The notes below the pieces were generated by a model. The model saw only the letters and a list, made by a program, of their open reading frames with translations, was not told where the DNA came from and ran no database searches. Positions 43,120 to 53,630 of a stretch of DNA of 64,000 bases are shown piece after piece; the stretch's first letter is position 1; each line of letters starts with the position of its first letter. The DNA lies in NCBI RefSeq assembly GCF_000971395.1, contig NZ_BBME01000018.1:1-64000 (forward strand), in the 5' to 3' direction. A program made the position numbers and the translations under genes. The stretch is from Demequina iriomotensis. GTDB taxonomy: Bacteria > Actinomycetota > Actinomycetes > Actinomycetales > Demequinaceae.

Positions 43120-45444
43120 CTACGCGCGCACCGCCGCCGTGGCCGCCATCATGTGCTCGAGCGACGCGGTGGTCTCCGCGTACGCGCGGGTCTTGAGACC
43201 GCAGTCCGGGTTGACCCACAGCTGCTTGCCCGGGATCGAGCTCTTCGCGAGCGCGAGCAGCTCGGTGATCTCCTCGGTCGACGGCACGCGCGGCGAGTGG
43301 ATGTCCCAGACGCCGGGCCCGATCTGCCGCTCGTAGCCGTGCTGCTGGATGGCCGGGAGGACCTCCATACGGGAGCGCGCCGCCTCGATCGAGGTGACGT
43401 CGGCGTTGAGGCCGTCGATCGCGTCGATGATCTCGCCGAACTCCGAGTAGCACAGGTGCGTGTGGACCTGCGTGTCGTCCTGCGCGCCCGAGGTGGCGAG
43501 GCGGAACGAGTTGACCGACCACTCGAGGTACGCCGCCTGATCCGCCTTCTTCAGCGGGAGCAGCTCGCGCAGCGCGGGCTCGTCGACCTGGATGATGCCG
43601 ATGCCCGCGGCCTCGAGGTCGCGGATCTCGTCGCGCAGGGCGAGCGCGACCTGGTTGGCGGTGACGCCGAGCGGCTGGTCGTCGCGCACGAACGACCACG
43701 CGAGGATGGTCACCGGACCGGTGAGCATGCCCTTCATGGGCTTCGCGGTGAGCGACTGCGCATAGGCGGACCAGCGCACCGTCATGGGCTCGGGCCGGGT
43801 GACATCGCCCCACAGGATCGACGGGCGGGTGCACCGCGAGCCGTACGACTGGACCCAGCCGTTGACCGTGACGTCGAAGCCGTCGAGCAGCTCGGCGAAG
43901 TACTGGACCATGTCGTTGCGCTCGGCCTCGCCGTGCACGAGGACGTCGAGGCCCAGGTCCTCCTGGAGCTTCACGACAGAGGCGATCTCGGCCTTCATGG
44001 CCTCCTCGTACGCCGCGTCGTCGATCTGGCCCTTCGCCCACGCGGCGCGCGCCTTGCGGATGTCCGGCGTCTGCGGGAACGAGCCGATGGTGGTGGTCGC
44101 GAGCTCGGGAAGCCCGAAGCGGGCGTCCTGCGCCGCAGCACGCACCGCGTACGCCGGCCGGTCGAGGTCGCCGGGCGTCACGGCCGCGAGCGCCTCGCGG
44201 ACGTCCGCCTTGTTGGTGCCCGGGTGCGCCTTGCGCGAGGCGAGCGCGGCGCGGGTCGCGGCGAACGCATCGGCCGCCGCCGCCTCGCCCTCCGCGCGCG
44301 CCGTCGCGAGCGTCACGACCTCGCCGACCTTCTGGTCCGCGAAGGCGAGCCACGACAGCAGCTCGGCACCGAGGTGCTCCTCGCCGTCGAGCGTGTGCGG
44401 CACGTGGAACAGCGACGTCGAGCTCGACACGGCGACCGTGGCGCCGAGCGCCTCGATCTCGGCCGCCTTGCGCAGCGCGGAGTCGAGGTCGGTGCGCCAG
44501 ATGTTGTGGCCGTCGACCACGCCGGCCACGACCGTCACGCCGGCGAGATCCGTGCCCGACGGCACCGCGCCGCGGACCAGGTCCACGCCGATGGCCTCGA
44601 CGCCGGAGCCCTTGAGGACAGGCAGGGCGTCATCGAGCGAGTTGTAGGGCGCGGCGACGAACAGCGCGGGGCGGTTCGCGAGCGCGGCGAGCGAGCCGTA
44701 GACCGTGGCCGCGTTCGCCAGGACCTCGTCACGGGGGGCGTCGATGTCGGCGACCAGGATCGGCTCGTCGATCTGGACCCACGGCGCGCCGGCCGCCTTG
44801 AAGGCCTCGAGGAGGTTGCCGTAGACCTCGAGCACATCCGCGAGGCGCTCGATCGGGCGGAAGCCCTCGGGAGCCTCGTCGCTCGCCTTCGCGAGGTAGA
44901 GGAACGTGAGCGGGCCCGTGATGACGGGGCGCGTGACGTAGCCCGCCTCGCGCGCCTCGACGAACTCGTCGACCCAACGGGTGCTGGAGAGCGCGAACGC
45001 GGTCTCGGGGCCGATCTCGGGCACCAGGTAGTGGTAGTTCGAGTCGAACCACTTGGTCATCTCGAGCGGGGCCTTGTCGCCCACGCCGCGGGCGATGGTC
45101 GAGTAGCCCGCGAGGTCGACGGAGCCGTCGGCGGCGCGCAGGTCCGCGAAACGGGTCGGCACGGCGCCGAGGGTGACGGCCGCGTCGAGCACGTGGTCGT
45201 AGAACGAGAAGTTGCTCGGGATCGAGGCGTCGTCCTTGCCCAGGCCAAGCTCCGCGAGGCGGGCGAGGTTCGCGAGGCGCAGCTCCTGGGCTGCGGCCTC
45301 GAGCTCGGCGGCGGAGGTCGCGCCCTTCCAGAACGACTCGAGGGCCTTCTTCAGCTCTCGCATTCGGCCGATGCGCGGGTACCCCAGGATGGTGCCGCCG
45401 GGGAAGGCGGGCGCAGGGACACGGACGGAGTTCTGCTCAGTCAT
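43120..45444 (-). CDS. metE: Cobalamin-independent methionine synthase
   Basis: This 774-residue enzyme transfers the methyl group of 5-methyltetrahydrofolate (polyglutamate) to homocysteine. The duplicated barrels are complete. The N-terminal half starts LGYPRIGRMRELKKALESFW, and the catalytic half has TIGSFPQT. The zinc ligands are His and Cys in THLCYSEFGEI and the late Cys in NPDCGLKTR. GAGG precedes the ATG. The promoter (TAATCT near 45523-45528, minus strand) gives a leader of about 70 nt. No cobalamin riboswitch is seen. metF lies about 1.1 kb upstream on the same strand. Confidence 0.97.
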   Translation of the reverse strand: MTEQNSVRVPAPAFPGGTILGYPRIGRMRELKKALESFWKGATSAAELEAAAQELRLANLARLAELGLGKDDASIPSNFSFYDHVLDAAVTLGAVPTRFADLRAADGSVDLAGYSTIARGVGDKAPLEMTKWFDSNYHYLVPEIGPETAFALSSTRWVDEFVEAREAGYVTRPVITGPLTFLYLAKASDEAPEGFRPIERLADVLEVYGNLLEAFKAAGAPWVQIDEPILVADIDAPRDEVLANAATVYGSLAALANRPALFVAAPYNSLDDALPVLKGSGVEAIGVDLVRGAVPSGTDLAGVTVVAGVVDGHNIWRTDLDSALRKAAEIEALGATVAVSSSTSLFHVPHTLDGEEHLGAELLSWLAFADQKVGEVVTLATARAEGEAAAADAFAATRAALASRKAHPGTNKADVREALAAVTPGDLDRPAYAVRAAAQDARFGLPELATTTIGSFPQTPDIRKARAAWAKGQIDDAAYEEAMKAEIASVVKLQEDLGLDVLVHGEAERNDMVQYFAELLDGFDVTVNGWVQSYGSRCTRPSILWGDVTRPEPMTVRWSAYAQSLTAKPMKGMLTGPVTILAWSFVRDDQPLGVTANQVALALRDEIRDLEAAGIGIIQVDEPALRELLPLKKADQAAYLEWSVNSFRLATSGAQDDTQVHTHLCYSEFGEIIDAIDGLNADVTSIEAARSRMEVLPAIQQHGYERQIGPGVWDIHSPRVPSTEEITELLALAKSSIPGKQLWVNPDCGLKTRAYAETTASLEHMMAATAAVRA

Positions 45445-45522
45445 GGTTCCTCATAGAGGCTTGGTGCGCGGCGGGCTCGCCATTGCGCTTGGTCGACGCG
45501 GATCGCGCCGAGTTGCGCCGAT

Positions 45523-45597
45523 AGATTACCCCGCGATGACGGCGTCCGCTAGGGGGCATGTCCAAGAAATGGACGGCGCGTCCCACTTGGTGGACGC
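45523..45597 (-). promoter_or_regulatory. metE promoter with upstream palindromes
   Basis: TAATCT (minus strand, 45528-45523) is a plausible -10. Upstream of it lie two palindromes: GTCCA-agaaa-TGGAC (45560-45574) and GCGTCC-cacttggt-GGACGC (45578-45597). The 13-mer CTTGGTsGACGCG occurs at 45488 and again at 45586. The arrangement suggests an activator or repressor site for methionine regulation, regulator unknown. Confidence 0.4.
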
Positions 45598-45620
45598 GTG
45601 TCGAGCAGTGACGGCGCCGC

Positions 45621-46112
45621 TCAGGCGTCGCGCATGTCGACGACGGCGATGGTCGCCCCGGTGCGGCTCACGCGCTCGCCCCGCCCCGTGATCTCCATGC
45701 CCAGCCTCCGGTAGAGCGCGATGTTGCCCTCCTCCGCCGCCCTGACGGTGCAGGCGAGGCCAGGCATGCCGGCGAGCAGCGCATCGTCCCGGAGCGCGCG
45801 CACCAGCGCGGCCGCGAGGCCCCTGCCGCGCGCGGCGGGCTCCACCCCCAGGCGCCCGAAGTACCGGTAGCCGTCGGGAGCCGGGTGGTGCTTGGCGACG
45901 GCGACGATGCTCCCGTCGAGCCGCGCCACGGCCAGCCGCGTCCCCGCGGCCAGCTCCTCGCGCAGCGTCGCGGGCGTCTCGAGCATGACGCCCGCGGTCT
46001 CGCCCTTCGCGGTGTACTCGTCGAACGCGCGATGCATGGCCGCCATGGCCTCGTCGGCGGCGTCGGGACCGGCGTCGAGGTCGATCTCGAGGAGGTCGAC
46101 CCACACGGTCAC
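45621..46112 (-). CDS. GNAT-family acetyltransferase
   Basis: This 163-residue GNAT protein has RYFGRLGVEPAARGRGLAAALV as the acetyl-CoA-binding motif A and NIALYRRLGMEITGRGE as motif B. Substrate unknown. Its GTG start overlaps the stop of the OsmC gene (GTGA), so the two are co-translated. It ends the metF-side gene group, with about 175 bp to metE. Confidence 0.85.
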   Translation of the reverse strand: MTVWVDLLEIDLDAGPDAADEAMAAMHRAFDEYTAKGETAGVMLETPATLREELAAGTRLAVARLDGSIVAVAKHHPAPDGYRYFGRLGVEPAARGRGLAAALVRALRDDALLAGMPGLACTVRAAEEGNIALYRRLGMEITGRGERVSRTGATIAVVDMRDA

Positions 46113-46543
46113 TCCGTGCCGGGCGCCTGCTCGAGCACGACGGGCACGCCGGCCTCGATGGTGCGGGACACCGTGCAGGACTTCTCGTGCGACGAGCGCA
46201 GCGCGGCGCCGATGCGCTTGCGCGCGGCGTCGCCGTCCTCGCCCTCCGGGAACGCGAGGTCGAACAGCACGCGGATGTCCTCGAGGATGTTCGCGCCGTC
46301 CTCCGTGACGTACTCGGCGGACGCGGTCACGTCGAAGCGCTCGGGCTCGGAGCGACGCGAAGTCATCACGTCGACATCGATGGCCGAGCAGCCCGCGATC
46401 GCCGCGAGCAGCAGCTCCACCGGCGAGAGCAGCCCCTCGCCGCGGCCGAAGCGCAGGGTGTCGCCCTGGGCGTTGGTCGCGACGTAGACGCGCTCCGACT
46501 CACGGGACAGCTGGACGGTGCGGGGCGACGAGGTACGGGTCAT
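46109..46543 (-). CDS. OsmC-family protein
   Basis: This 144-residue protein matches the OsmC/Ohr superfamily. SPVELLLAAIAGCSAIDVDVM contains the first reactive Cys on the central helix, and SHEKSCTVSRTIEAGVPV carries the second Cys near residue 125. Such proteins reduce organic hydroperoxides through the two cysteines, with lipoyl or thiol reductants. It lies 41 nt downstream of metF and overlaps the GNAT gene. Confidence 0.9.
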   Translation of the reverse strand: MTRTSSPRTVQLSRESERVYVATNAQGDTLRFGRGEGLLSPVELLLAAIAGCSAIDVDVMTSRRSEPERFDVTASAEYVTEDGANILEDIRVLFDLAFPEGEDGDAARKRIGAALRSSHEKSCTVSRTIEAGVPVVLEQAPGTE

Positions 46544-46584
46544 GCACCGATGGTCGCACGCCGCGGAGCAGCGTCAGGACCGCG

Positions 46585-47472
46585 TCAGTCCCGCACGAGC
46601 CCCATCGCGTCGACCAGCTCGAGCGCGGCACGATGCTGGTTGAACGTGATGATGTGGATGCCGGGGGCGCCCGCGTCCAGGAGGTCGCGCGACAGACGGG
46701 CGGCATGCGCCACCCCCACGGCGCGCGCCTCGTCGTCGTCGCGCGCAGCCTCGAGCCCGGCGAACAGCTCGGACGGGATGCGCACCTCCGTGAGCTGCTC
46801 GGCGCGGATCGCCCGACGCTCGCTCACGAGCGGCATGACCTCGGGGATCACGGGCAGGTGGATCCCCTGCGCGCGCGCATCGGTCACCAGCGACGTGAAC
46901 TGGCGCACCTCGTAGAACACCTGGGTGATCGCGAAGTCCGCGCCCGCGTCCTGCTTGGCGCGGAACACGTCGAGGCCCATCTGGCGGTACTGCGGCACCA
47001 CGTGCTGCGCGGGGAAGGCCGTGACACCGACGCTGAGATCGTCGATCCCGTGCGCGTGCGCGACCTCGCGGAGGAGCGCGACCAGGTCCGACGCGTACAG
47101 CAGCCCCTCGGGGTGGGGTCGCCAGTCGGTCTGCCCCTGCGGCGGGTCGCCCCGCAGCGCGAGGAAGTCCCGCACGCCGTCCTCGAGGTACGCCTCGATC
47201 ACCTCGATAAGCTCGGCCCGCGACTGGTCGACGCACGTGAGGTGGGCCAGCGGGGGCACGGTGTGCTCGACCGCGAGGCGATGCACCACGCCGCGCGAGG
47301 CCCCGCGCGTGGTGCCGGAGGCGCCGTACGTGATCGACATGAAGTCCGGACGGGTCGCGGCGAGCGCCCGCATCGTCTCCTCGAGGGTCGACTCGGCGGC
47401 GGGGGTGCGCGGCGGGAACAGCTCGTAGGAGAGCGTGGGCCGCGGCTGGGCGAGGACGTCACGGATGGTCAT
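46585..47472 (-). CDS. metF: 5,10-methylenetetrahydrofolate reductase
   Basis: This 295-residue flavoprotein reduces methylene-THF to methyl-THF, the methyl donor for MetE. The TIM-barrel shows LSYELFPPRTPAAE with the conserved Glu, SITYGASGTTR, FLALRGDPPQG, and QVFYEVRQF (substrate loop), with IPEVMPLVS near the end. ATG 47472 matches the family N-terminus. The longer frame to 47628 crosses a DnaA-box-containing intergenic region and is rejected. TATCGT lies 9 nt upstream. Confidence 0.95.
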   Translation of the reverse strand: MTIRDVLAQPRPTLSYELFPPRTPAAESTLEETMRALAATRPDFMSITYGASGTTRGASRGVVHRLAVEHTVPPLAHLTCVDQSRAELIEVIEAYLEDGVRDFLALRGDPPQGQTDWRPHPEGLLYASDLVALLREVAHAHGIDDLSVGVTAFPAQHVVPQYRQMGLDVFRAKQDAGADFAITQVFYEVRQFTSLVTDARAQGIHLPVIPEVMPLVSERRAIRAEQLTEVRIPSELFAGLEAARDDDEARAVGVAHAARLSRDLLDAGAPGIHIITFNQHRAALELVDAMGLVRD

Positions 47473-47544
47473 GGCGCGCTCACGATACCCGGCGCGATGC
47501 GTCCCTTCCATCCCCGAGGCGCACAGCACCGTGAAGCCCGGTTC

Positions 47545-47553
47545 TTGTCCACA
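47545..47553 (+). promoter_or_regulatory. DnaA box TTGTCCACA upstream of tag
   Basis: This is an exact match to the preferred Streptomyces DnaA box, within the palindrome CTTGTCCACAAG, in the gap between metF and tag. A second exact box lies just after tag. Confidence 0.6.
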
Positions 47554-47605
47554 AGTGCCACAATGTCGCGCGCCGAGCGTCGCATCGTCCCGCCAGACTG
47601 GACCT

Positions 47606-48175
47606 ATGACGGCCATGAACGACGCCACTGCCCGGTGCTTCGGCGCGGGGGATCCGCTGTACGAGCGCTACCACGACGAGGAGTGGGGGCACCCGGTCCA
47701 CGGCGACGCGGCGCTGCTCGAGCGCATCGTCCTCGAGGGGGCGCAGTCCGGGCTCGCCTGGATCACCATCCTGCGCAAGCGCGAGGGGTACAGGGAGGTG
47801 TTCGACGGCTTCGAGCCGGCGGCGGTGGCCGCGTTCACCGACGCGGACGTCGCACGCCTCATGGACGATGCGCGCATCGTGCGCAACCGCCGCAAGATCG
47901 AGTCCGCCATCACGAATGCGCGTGCGACGGTCGCGCTCGCCGAGGCGGGCACCTCGCTCGACTCGCTGTTCTGGTCGTTCGTGCCCGAGCCGCGCGTCGC
48001 CGCGCCCGTCAGCTGGGACGACGTCCCCGCCTCGACGCCCGAGTCGATCGCGCTGGCGAAGGCGCTCAAGAAGGCCGGCTTCGTGTTCGTGGGCCCGACG
48101 ACGATGTACGCGGCCATGCAGGCCTGCGGGCTGGTGGACGACCACATCGCGGGATGCGTCGCCGCACGCGCGTAG
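47606..48175 (+). CDS. tag: DNA-3-methyladenine glycosylase I
   Basis: This 189-residue base-excision repair glycosylase removes 3-methyladenine from alkylated DNA. The start reads ARCFGAGDPLYERYHDEEWG, with Cys and His of the zinc snap, then FEAxILEGAQSGL-like and TILRKREGYREVF segments. The end, CGLVDDHIAGC, supplies the other His and Cys zinc ligands. The ATG follows CAGACT by 6 nt; an in-frame ATG 9 nt later is an alternative start. DnaA boxes lie on both sides. Confidence 0.93.
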   Translation: MTAMNDATARCFGAGDPLYERYHDEEWGHPVHGDAALLERIVLEGAQSGLAWITILRKREGYREVFDGFEPAAVAAFTDADVARLMDDARIVRNRRKIESAITNARATVALAEAGTSLDSLFWSFVPEPRVAAPVSWDDVPASTPESIALAKALKKAGFVFVGPTTMYAAMQACGLVDDHIAGCVAARA

Positions 48176-48179
48176 CGCG

Positions 48180-48213
48180 TTGTCCACATTTGTATCCACT
48201 TGATGTGGATATG
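48180..48213. promoter_or_regulatory. DnaA-box cluster downstream of tag
   Basis: Within 34 bp are TTGTCCACA (48180-48188), a weak TATCCACTT, and on the opposite strand ATATCCACA (48213-48205), one mismatch from TTATCCACA. ATCCAC-ttgat-GTGGAT also forms a small hairpin that may act as terminator between tag and the convergent NUDIX gene. Confidence 0.5.
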
Positions 48214-48244
48214 TCCGGCTTGATGCCGCCGCGCGCGGGCGACC

Positions 48245-48754
48245 TCAGCAGTAGGCGCGGCGGTGACGCTCGACGGCGTCGGTGAGGAGCGCCTCGACGA
48301 TGCGCTTGTCGGCCGGGAGCCACGGCACGTCGCGCCAGGCGCCGGGCTCGAGCCAGCGCAGCTCGTCGTGGTCCTCGAGCGGCCTCGGCTCGACGGCGGC
48401 GCCGTCGGCCCCCGGCAGGATCCTCGCCCACCACACGCGCATCACCAGGCGGTCGACGTCGGCGTCGCCCGGACGCAGCATCCACACGGGGCAGTCGCAC
48501 GAGGCCTCGACGCCCTGGCCGTCGTCGGGCCCCACGAGCTCGTCGCCGATCTCGATCTCGACGCCCAGCTCCTCGCGGATCTCGCGTCGCAGCGCGGCCT
48601 CCGCGGTCTCGCCGCGCTCGACCTTGCCGCCGGCGAACTCCCACAGCCCCGCGAGCGCGGACGGCGCGCTGCGGCGGGCCGCGAGCAGCTGCCGAGGGGC
48701 GTCGAGCGAATCGGTGATCGCCGCCGCCACCACCAGCCGCGTGTTGACTCCCAT
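48245..48754 (-). CDS. NUDIX hydrolase, MutT-like
   Basis: This 169-residue NUDIX protein has the box GGKVERGETAEAALRREIREELGVEI (G-x5-E-x7-REUxEE), preceded by LAGLWEFAGG as in MutT/CTP pyrophosphohydrolase proteins. It most likely sanitises oxidised nucleotides such as 8-oxo-dGTP. It begins 16 nt after the gcvH stop and may be co-transcribed, although GACGGT 7 nt before the ATG could serve as its own leaderless -10. Confidence 0.9.
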   Translation of the reverse strand: MGVNTRLVVAAAITDSLDAPRQLLAARRSAPSALAGLWEFAGGKVERGETAEAALRREIREELGVEIEIGDELVGPDDGQGVEASCDCPVWMLRPGDADVDRLVMRVWWARILPGADGAAVEPRPLEDHDELRWLEPGAWRDVPWLPADKRIVEALLTDAVERHRRAYC

Positions 48755-48769
48755 GGCCCGGACCGTCGC

Positions 48770-49153
48770 CTACGCGATCGTCGCCGCGTACGCCTCGGCG
48801 TCGAGCAGGTCGGTCGCGGTCTCCGAGAGCTCGACCTTGAAGATCCAGCCGTCGCCGTACGCGTCCGAATTGACGGTCTCGGGCGCACCCTCGAGCGCCT
48901 CGTTGACCGCGGTGACGGTGCCGGACACCGGCGAGTAGAGCTCGCTCACGGCCTTGGTCGACTCGAGCTCGCCGCAGACCTCGCCAGCGATGACGGTGTC
49001 GCCCACGCGCGGCGCCTCGACGTAGACGATGTCGCCCAGCGCCGCCGCCGCGTGCTCGGTGATGCCCACCGTGACCTCGGCGCCCGCGTCGGGCTCACCC
49101 GAGACCCACTCGTGCTCCGCGGAGTACGCGAGCTCGTCGGGAACGTTCGACAT
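48770..49153 (-). CDS. gcvH: Glycine cleavage system H protein
   Basis: This 127-residue lipoyl carrier shuttles the aminomethyl group between P and T proteins. The lipoylation Lys is in [15 protein letters not shown], near residue 65, and YSAEHEWV at the start is typical. GAGAGGGG precedes the ATG. It is 43 nt downstream of gcvT and presumably in the same operon. No gcvP gene is in the window. Confidence 0.96.
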   Translation of the reverse strand: MSNVPDELAYSAEHEWVSGEPDAGAEVTVGITEHAAAALGDIVYVEAPRVGDTVIAGEVCGELESTKAVSELYSPVSGTVTAVNEALEGAPETVNSDAYGDGWIFKVELSETATDLLDAEAYAATIA

Positions 49154-49196
49154 GACAACCCCTCTCGGGTCGGGTCTATGAAGATCTGGGACGAGC

Positions 49197-50327
<1,131 letters not shown>

Positions 50328-50334
50328 GCCCCTC

Positions 50335-50340
50335 AGCGTA
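50335..50340 (-). promoter_or_regulatory. -10 element of the gcvT-gcvH operon (leaderless)
   Basis: TACGCT on the minus strand is 7 nt before the gcvT ATG, in the 31-bp gap behind the envelope operon. Confidence 0.55.
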
Positions 50341-50358
50341 GCCGCGCGTCGACGGGCG

Positions 50359-50931
50359 CTACAGCAGCGTGACGGCGACCGCCGTGGCCGCGGCGACGGC
50401 GGCGAGCGAGGCGCCCACGAGCACGGCGACCCGGCGCTTGCGCGACCGCGCGCCCGCCTCGCGACGCCGCTCCCGGCCGGCCGCGTCGAGCACCTGCGGC
50501 GCGTGACCGCCCTCGTCGACGCGCGGGGGCTCGGGCCACACGCCCGCGCCCGCGGCGCTCTGGGTGTGGCGGATCCGCGGGTAGTAGTGCTGCGGCTCGC
50601 CGCCGAACCGCCCGGGCAGGTGCGCGCCGCCCTCGGCGGAGGGCGCCGCGAGATCCGCCGGCGGGCGCAGGGTCGGATCCTCGCCGCGTGCGCGCGGGCG
50701 GCGACGCGGCGCCACCGTGTCGCTCACATCGGCGGGTCCGCCGCTCGTCTCCGTCGCCGGCTGCGTCTGGGGCTGGGTCGCGCTCTCGGCGATGCGCCGG
50801 CGCGACAGCCGCGTGGAGTCGCCGCGGCGGCGCTGGGCGAGCTCCGTCGCGTCGTCCGGCTCGTCCGCCACGGGAGGCGCCGGGTCGCGCGCGGCGCGCC
50901 GCGCGGACAGCCGGGTCTCGTCGTCCGTCAC
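50359..50931 (-). CDS. Tail-anchored protein with two TRLSxRR motifs
   Basis: This 190-residue protein is hydrophilic and probably disordered for its first 160 residues, ending in a single membrane helix (RRVAVLVGASLAAVAAATAVAVTLL). The motif DETRLSARRAA at the start and DSTRLSRRRIA near residue 40 repeat a Thr-Arg-Leu-Ser-x-Arg-Arg core. Such Thr sites are candidate phospho-ligands for the FHA protein encoded two genes upstream and substrates of the adjacent PP2C. The GTG start overlaps the PP2C stop by GTGA. It is the last gene of the operon. Confidence 0.78.
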   Translation of the reverse strand: MTDDETRLSARRAARDPAPPVADEPDDATELAQRRRGDSTRLSRRRIAESATQPQTQPATETSGGPADVSDTVAPRRRPRARGEDPTLRPPADLAAPSAEGGAHLPGRFGGEPQHYYPRIRHTQSAAGAGVWPEPPRVDEGGHAPQVLDAAGRERRREAGARSRKRRVAVLVGASLAAVAAATAVAVTLL

Positions 50932-51742
50932 GGCCGGCCCCGCCTGCGTGCGCTCGGCGTGGTGTCCTCGCGGTCCACCTCGCCCCACGCGGGCCACGGC
51001 GAGGCGTCCGCGCCGAACGTCGTGGTGGACGTGGCGTCCGCGACGACCACGGTGACGTTGTCCCGCGCGCCGCGACCCACGGCGAGCTCGACGAGGGCCG
51101 CCGCCGCGGTGGCGGGCTCGCCGACCATCGCCGCGAGCTCGCCGATCTCGTGGTCCTCGACCTCCTTCATGAGGCCGTCGCTCGCGACGATGATGCGCCG
51201 CCCGGGCGTCTGCGGCACCAGCCACGCGTCCATGAGCGGGATGTCGTCCCCGATCGCGCGCGTGAGCAGGTTCCGGTCGGGATGGACCAGCGCCTCCTCC
51301 GGCGTGATCCGCCCCGCGTCCACGAGCTCCTGGACGTGCGAGTGGTCGACGCTCACCTGGTGCAGGACCCCGCCGTCGAGCGCATAGGTCCGGGAGTCCC
51401 CGACGTTGAGGACCATCCACCACGGGCTGCCGTCGTGCATGACGGCGACGGCGCCCGTGAGCGTGGTGCCGGAGGCCGCCCCGACCTGGGCCTGGACCCG
51501 CGCGACCAGGCGGCGCGCCTCGAGATGCGCGCGGTCGACGTCGGCCGGCACCACGGCGGGGGCGCCGATGAGCGGGTGGAACGCGGCCATGGCCGCCGCG
51601 GCCGCCTCGGCGCCGGCGAGGTGGCCTCCCATGCCGTCCGCGACCACGAACACCGGCGCCTCGGCGATGAAGGCGTCCTCGTTGCGCGCGCGCCCCCCGA
51701 CGGCGGTCGCTCCGCCGCCATGGACCTGAGGCGCGCCGCCGC

Positions 51743-51746
<4 letters not shown>
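50928..51746 (-). CDS. PP2C-type Ser/Thr protein phosphatase
   Basis: This 272-residue metal-dependent phosphatase has all PP2C motifs: ARNEDAFIA, VVADGMGGHLAG, NVGDSRTYAL, VDHSHVQELVDAG, NLLTRAIG, IIVASDGLMKEV and ARDNVTVVVAD, with the metal-binding Asp residues intact. It is cytoplasmic, with no membrane helix, and should reverse Ser/Thr phosphorylation, probably of FHA ligands. The start is GTG overlapping the FHA stop (GTGA), and the stop overlaps the next gene the same way. The cognate kinase is not in the window. Confidence 0.94.
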
Positions 51747-53605
<1,859 letters not shown>

Positions 53606-53630
53606 GCTCGCGCTCCTTCCCTCAGCCGTG

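Noticed and set aside
45445-45620. Cobalamin or SAM riboswitch before metE
   Set aside because: None of the conserved blocks of these riboswitches was found in the leader.
47428-47628. Extended N-terminus of metF to 47628
   Set aside because: The extra 52 residues lie in the intergenic region with a DnaA box and the conserved MetF N-terminus starts at 47472.
48180-48213. Replication origin
   Set aside because: DnaA boxes are present, but there is no dnaA/dnaN/recF context, no AT-rich unwinding element and only a few boxes.
50328-50358. Glycine riboswitch before gcvT
   Set aside because: The gap is only 31 bp and gcvT appears leaderless, so no aptamer can fit.
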